From Lachnospiraceae bacterium UBA935 (GTDB taxonomy: Bacteria > Bacillota > Clostridia > Lachnospirales > Lachnospiraceae), in assembly GCA_002293525.1 (NCBI GenBank), contig DBDJ01000035.1, positions 1-44,593 of the forward strand: a stretch of 44,593 nucleotides of DNA. The letters are read 5' to 3'. Below, piece after piece: positions 41,872-44,593 of the stretch (position 1 is its first letter; each line of letters opens with the position of its first letter). Made by a program: the position numbers and the translations under genes. Under the pieces are notes generated by a model that was given only the letters and a program-made list of their open reading frames with translations, was not told where the DNA came from and did not search any database.

Positions 41872-41955
41872 GTGTTACTGAACTTATGTTACTAAGCTTA
41901 TGTTACTAAGCTTATGTTACTGAACTTATGTTACTAAGCTTATATTTCTGATCTG
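41872..41955 (-). repeat. 14-bp tandem repeats in the glnA leader
   Basis: Five full units (plus a decayed sixth) of ATGTTACTAAGCTT/ATGTTACTGAACTT lie head to tail between purB and glnA, ending 34 nt before the glnA ATG. Several units contain the palindrome AAGCTT. There are no spacers. Confidence 0.9.
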
Positions 41956-42007
41956 AATAAAGATAATTCATCTGGTTAATTGGCAACATATAACTTCTAT
42001 TTAGGTT

Positions 42008-43435
42008 CTAAACGGTTATGGGGAAGTCGGCCCCTAAAAGCTCGTGGTTGGCGTCGATAACCGTCTTGACTTCAGCCAAAAATTCTTCGGTCTGTTCTTG
42101 TGACCTTCCGGTAAAGTGCTCGGCCTTCAGTAAGTCGTTGATTTCTTCTGCCGAGATACGGAATGAGGTATCTGCTACGATGCGGGATATCAGATCATTT
42201 TCCCCGCCATGCAGCTTGACCTCTGTCATAGCTGCAACCGAGTGCTGTCTTATCCTTTCGTGGAGCAGCTGTCTGTCACCGCCCTTTCTGACACCATGCA
42301 TCAGGATGTTTTCCGTGGCCATAAAGGGCAGTTCCGCTTCCAGATGTTTCCGGATCACGTTCGGATAGACGGTCATGCCGTCCGCGATGTTGATCATCAG
42401 CGCCAGGATGGCGTCCGCCGCCAGGAAGGCTTCCGGTATCGCGATCCGCCGGTTCGCGGAGTCGTCCAGGGTCCGCTCCAGCCACTGGGCCGAGGCCGTC
42501 AGTGCCGGATTGAGAGCGTCAACCGCCACATAGCGGGCCAAGGAAGCGATGCGTTCACTGCGCATGGGATTGCGTTTATAGGCCATGGCGCTTGATCCGA
42601 CCTGACCGGTCTCGAAAGGCTCGTCGATTTCTTTCATATGAGAAAGCAGCCGGATGTCATTGGAGAATTTACAGGCGCTCTGGGCGATGCCGGATAAAAC
42701 CGCCAGCGTGTAATAATCGATTTTCCGGGAATAGGTCTGGCCGCTGACGGCATAAGTACTGTCAAAGCCCATCTTTAAGGCTATTTTCCGTTCCAGTTCC
42801 TTTACCTTTTCATGGTCGCCGTCAAACAGGGCGAGGAAGCTTGCTCCGGTGCCGGTTGTTCCTTTACATCCGAGCAGTTTAGCGTTGCCTAGGATAAAGT
42901 CAAGCTGTTCAAGGTCGAACAGTAAGTCTTGGATCCACAGGGTCGCCCGTTTGCCCACCGTGGTCGGCTGCGCTGCCTGAAAATGGGTATAGGCAAGGCA
43001 GGGCAGGGCTTTGTGCCGGTCGGCAAAGTCATAGAGCTTCGCGACGGCATTGATCAGCAGTTTCCGGATCAGCAGCAGGGCGCGGTGCTGTAAAATAATA
43101 TCGGTGTTGTCGCCCACATAGCAGGAGGTTGCGCCAAGGTGAAGAATCGGTTTTGCTAAGGGGCATTGGTCGCCATAAGCGCGGATATGGGCCATGACAT
43201 CGTGCCGGGTTTCCCGTTCATAGATCGCGGCCCTTTCATAATCTATGTTGTTCACATACACTTTCATTTCGTTTATCTGGGCCTCGCTGATGTCAAGTCC
43301 CAGTTCTTTTTGGCTTTCCGCCAGGGCAATCCACAGACGGCGCCAGGTGGAGAATTTGCTGTCGTCCGAAAAAACCGCCTGCATCTCCCGGCTGGCATAA
43401 CGTTGGCACAAGGGATTTTTATATTGGTCAGCCAT
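42008..43435 (-). CDS. purB: Adenylosuccinate lyase
   Basis: The product is 475 aa. Fumarase/aspartase superfamily; the signature SSAMAYKRNPMRSERI is present near residue 280, with TTGTGASFLALFDGD and HLGATSCYVGDN (active-site His) upstream. It acts twice in purine synthesis, splitting SAICAR to AICAR and adenylosuccinate to AMP. The ATG overlaps the purC stop by 8 nt. AICAR is also the by-product of normal HisHF, which may explain why the HisHF-like pair is in this operon. Confidence 0.96.
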   Translation of the reverse strand: MADQYKNPLCQRYASREMQAVFSDDSKFSTWRRLWIALAESQKELGLDISEAQINEMKVYVNNIDYERAAIYERETRHDVMAHIRAYGDQCPLAKPILHLGATSCYVGDNTDIILQHRALLLIRKLLINAVAKLYDFADRHKALPCLAYTHFQAAQPTTVGKRATLWIQDLLFDLEQLDFILGNAKLLGCKGTTGTGASFLALFDGDHEKVKELERKIALKMGFDSTYAVSGQTYSRKIDYYTLAVLSGIAQSACKFSNDIRLLSHMKEIDEPFETGQVGSSAMAYKRNPMRSERIASLARYVAVDALNPALTASAQWLERTLDDSANRRIAIPEAFLAADAILALMINIADGMTVYPNVIRKHLEAELPFMATENILMHGVRKGGDRQLLHERIRQHSVAAMTEVKLHGGENDLISRIVADTSFRISAEEINDLLKAEHFTGRSQEQTEEFLAEVKTVIDANHELLGADFPITV

Positions 43436-44288
43436 TTTGGAGTCTCCTTAAACATTCCTGATAAATATCCGCTGTTTTCTCATAAATAGCGTCCGGTACT
43501 TTATCAAACGCCATCATGTCGTCTGGCGTCTTGTCGTTGTCTTTGTGGTTCAAAAGCCAGTCCCGCAGCAGCTGTTTGTCATAGCTTTTCGGCGAGATCC
43601 CGATTTCATAATCGGCAAGGCTCCAGAAACGGCTGGAATCCGGCGTGCCGATTTCATCGGCAAGGATAAGGTTATGCTCCTGATCAAGACCGAACTCAAA
43701 CTTGGTATCCGCGATGATGATGCCTTTGGCGTACGCGTTATTATAACACATTTTGTAAAGCTTTAGGCTGATTTCTTTAATTTTTTCTGTTAATTCTTTG
43801 CCGACGGCATCCGCGACAGCTTCGATGGAAACATATTCATCGTGGCCCTGGTGGGCTTTGGTAGACGGAGTGAACAGCGGGGCCGCCAGTTTTTCCGCCA
43901 ATTGATAATTACCTTCGATGCTGTGGCCGCAGAAACTGCCGCTCTTGCGGTAAGACTCCCACATATTGCCGAACATATAGCCTCTGACGATGAATTCAAA
44001 GGGCAGGATCTGCAGCTTTTTCGCCAGGATGGCCCGGCCTTCCAGTTCTTCCTTCTGAAAACAAGCAGGCATATCACTGAGGTCGCTCGAGAGGACGTGG
44101 TTCGGAACGATGTCCTTGGTATAGTCAAACCATAACAGGGAAACCGCGTTTACGATTTTCCCCTTGCCCGGTACCGGCTTCGGTAAGATGACGTCAAAAG
44201 CCGAAATCCTGTCGGTGGTAACGATAACCAATTGATCGTCCGACACCTCATATACCTCGCGCACTTTCCCGCTGATTATTTTTTTCAT
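43428..44288 (-). CDS. purC: SAICAR synthetase (phosphoribosylaminoimidazole-succinocarboxamide synthase)
   Basis: The product is 286 aa from ATG 44288, placed by AGGAGG 6 nt upstream. An in-frame GTG at 44423 would add 45 residues unlike the family. KIISGKVREVYEV, then TDRISAFDVILPKPVPGKGK, EFIVRGYMFGNMWESYRKSG and ILADEIGTPDSSRFW match PurC. It ligates aspartate to CAIR. First gene of the minus-strand operon, behind a long structured leader. Confidence 0.95.
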   Translation of the reverse strand: MKKIISGKVREVYEVSDDQLVIVTTDRISAFDVILPKPVPGKGKIVNAVSLLWFDYTKDIVPNHVLSSDLSDMPACFQKEELEGRAILAKKLQILPFEFIVRGYMFGNMWESYRKSGSFCGHSIEGNYQLAEKLAAPLFTPSTKAHQGHDEYVSIEAVADAVGKELTEKIKEISLKLYKMCYNNAYAKGIIIADTKFEFGLDQEHNLILADEIGTPDSSRFWSLADYEIGISPKSYDKQLLRDWLLNHKDNDKTPDDMMAFDKVPDAIYEKTADIYQECLRRLQNG

Positions 44289-44408
44289 AGATTGCCTCCT
44301 GACTGATGCAGTATCATAAAATATATGAAAAGCCCAGTTATCCTCATATTTCGGATAAATCCTGATCTGCGATGATTCCCGCCACAGCGCAACCTGACGG
44401 TCAATAGT

Positions 44409-44497
44409 AAAGGCGCTCATCACATGATGCCCCGCGAGGGCTGCCGGTAATCGGTCAGACCGATTCCTGGCTTTTACATCATCTGATGAACGCCTTT
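44409..44497 (-). ncRNA. Structured leader RNA upstream of purC (unassigned)
   Basis: On the minus strand AAAGGCGTTCATCA (44484-44497) pairs with TGATGAGCGCCTTT (44409-44422) over 14 bp with one G-U. ATGATG/CATCAT (44477-44482 with 44424-44429) extends the helix past a mismatch. Inside are two hairpins: one around AATCGG/CCGATT with GCC/GGC below it, and a GCCC/GGGC hairpin. The result is a three-way junction. It lacks the conserved boxes of purine, ZTP, THF, glutamine or TPP riboswitches as I know them. No T-tract follows. Confidence 0.55.
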
Positions 44498-44513
44498 GTT
44501 CAACACAGCTTAA

Positions 44514-44542
44514 ATATTATCGCAAAATTTCTTTGGTGTCAA
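44514..44542 (-). promoter_or_regulatory. Promoter of the purC-purB-glnA operon
   Basis: On the minus strand TTGACA (44537-44542), a 17-nt spacer and TAATAT (44514-44519). Transcription would begin near 44507, just before the structured element, giving a leader of about 220 nt. Confidence 0.8.
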
Positions 44543-44593
44543 TGAGTTTCGACGTCAATCTGCGGTCAATCCAGGATAAACGCATCAATTTTT

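Larger units (their letters stand above)
44289..44593. other. purC upstream region
   Basis: The 305 nt hold the promoter (44514-44542), the structured element (44409-44497) and about 120 nt of leader. That last part is open in the purC frame but has no family similarity that I can see. Nothing was recognised beyond 44543. Confidence 0.6.

Noticed and set aside
41872..41955. CRISPR-like repeat array
   Set aside because: The 14-bp units are contiguous without spacers and there are no cas genes.
44409..44497. Known ZTP, purine, glutamine or THF riboswitch
   Set aside because: The conserved boxes of those classes as I know them are not present, apart from a chance CGTTCATC shared with the glutamine motif.

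Overview
The window looks like the chromosome of an anaerobic Bacillota (Clostridia-like) organism. Strong AGGAGG ribosome binding sites, consensus TTGACA/TATAAT promoters, near 50% GC with AT-rich intergenic DNA, a small ferredoxin-thioredoxin-reductase-like iron-sulfur protein, DUF1700/DUF4097/PspC membrane genes and an ANTAR regulator beside glutamine synthetase all point that way. No rRNA, tRNA, CRISPR array or intact insertion sequence was recognised. The genus cannot be named from the sequence alone.

Layout. 1-3027: 20-bp tandem repeats, then a large cytoplasmic-looking protein with two LamG-like domains and a papain/transglutaminase-like C-terminus. 3041-3724: cutC. 4111-5595 (minus): a thiol-redox operon, thioredoxin > FTR-like Fe-S protein > FMN-binding protein > glutathione peroxidase, divergent from an HxlR regulator (5777) across a shared 24-bp dyad. 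6254: stand-alone TipAS domain. 6935-9322: padR-DUF1700-DUF4097-small membrane protein-pspC envelope operon. 9336-11770 (minus): histidine kinase, ABC-2 permease and an ATPase that has lost its Walker A half and any response regulator. 12031-14654 (minus): adenosylhomocysteinase and MTA/SAH deaminase. 14904-17206: ABC exporter. 17325: Ca2+-type P-ATPase. 20125 (minus): secreted transglutaminase-like protein.

21992-27915 is a sugar uptake operon: ROK regulator, BadF/NAGK-type kinase, and XylFGH-like ABC transporter. 28309-36004 is a second carbohydrate locus: AraC regulator, esterase, GPH symporter, ChbG-like deacetylase, metallo-beta-lactamase-fold hydrolase and a GH65 phosphorylase carrying repeat-built insertions. 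Between and after these lie decayed fragments: a Phd/YefM antitoxin, a frameshifted small ORF, a gatB-like piece and a TIM-barrel piece. A lipoprotein (36254) and a small membrane-anchored protein (37817) follow.

38436-44288 (minus) reads purC-purB-glnA-ANTAR-hisH-like-hisF-like, from a consensus promoter with a roughly 220-nt leader that begins with a long three-way-junction-like structure. The HisF-like protein keeps Asp11 and the ammonia-gate residues but has Gln at position 130, where HisF has its second catalytic Asp. Its loop 1 has also diverged. With a HisH-like glutaminase subunit that keeps its triad, glutamine synthetase and an ANTAR regulator, this is the best candidate here for an undescribed, repurposed ammonia-channelling enzyme.
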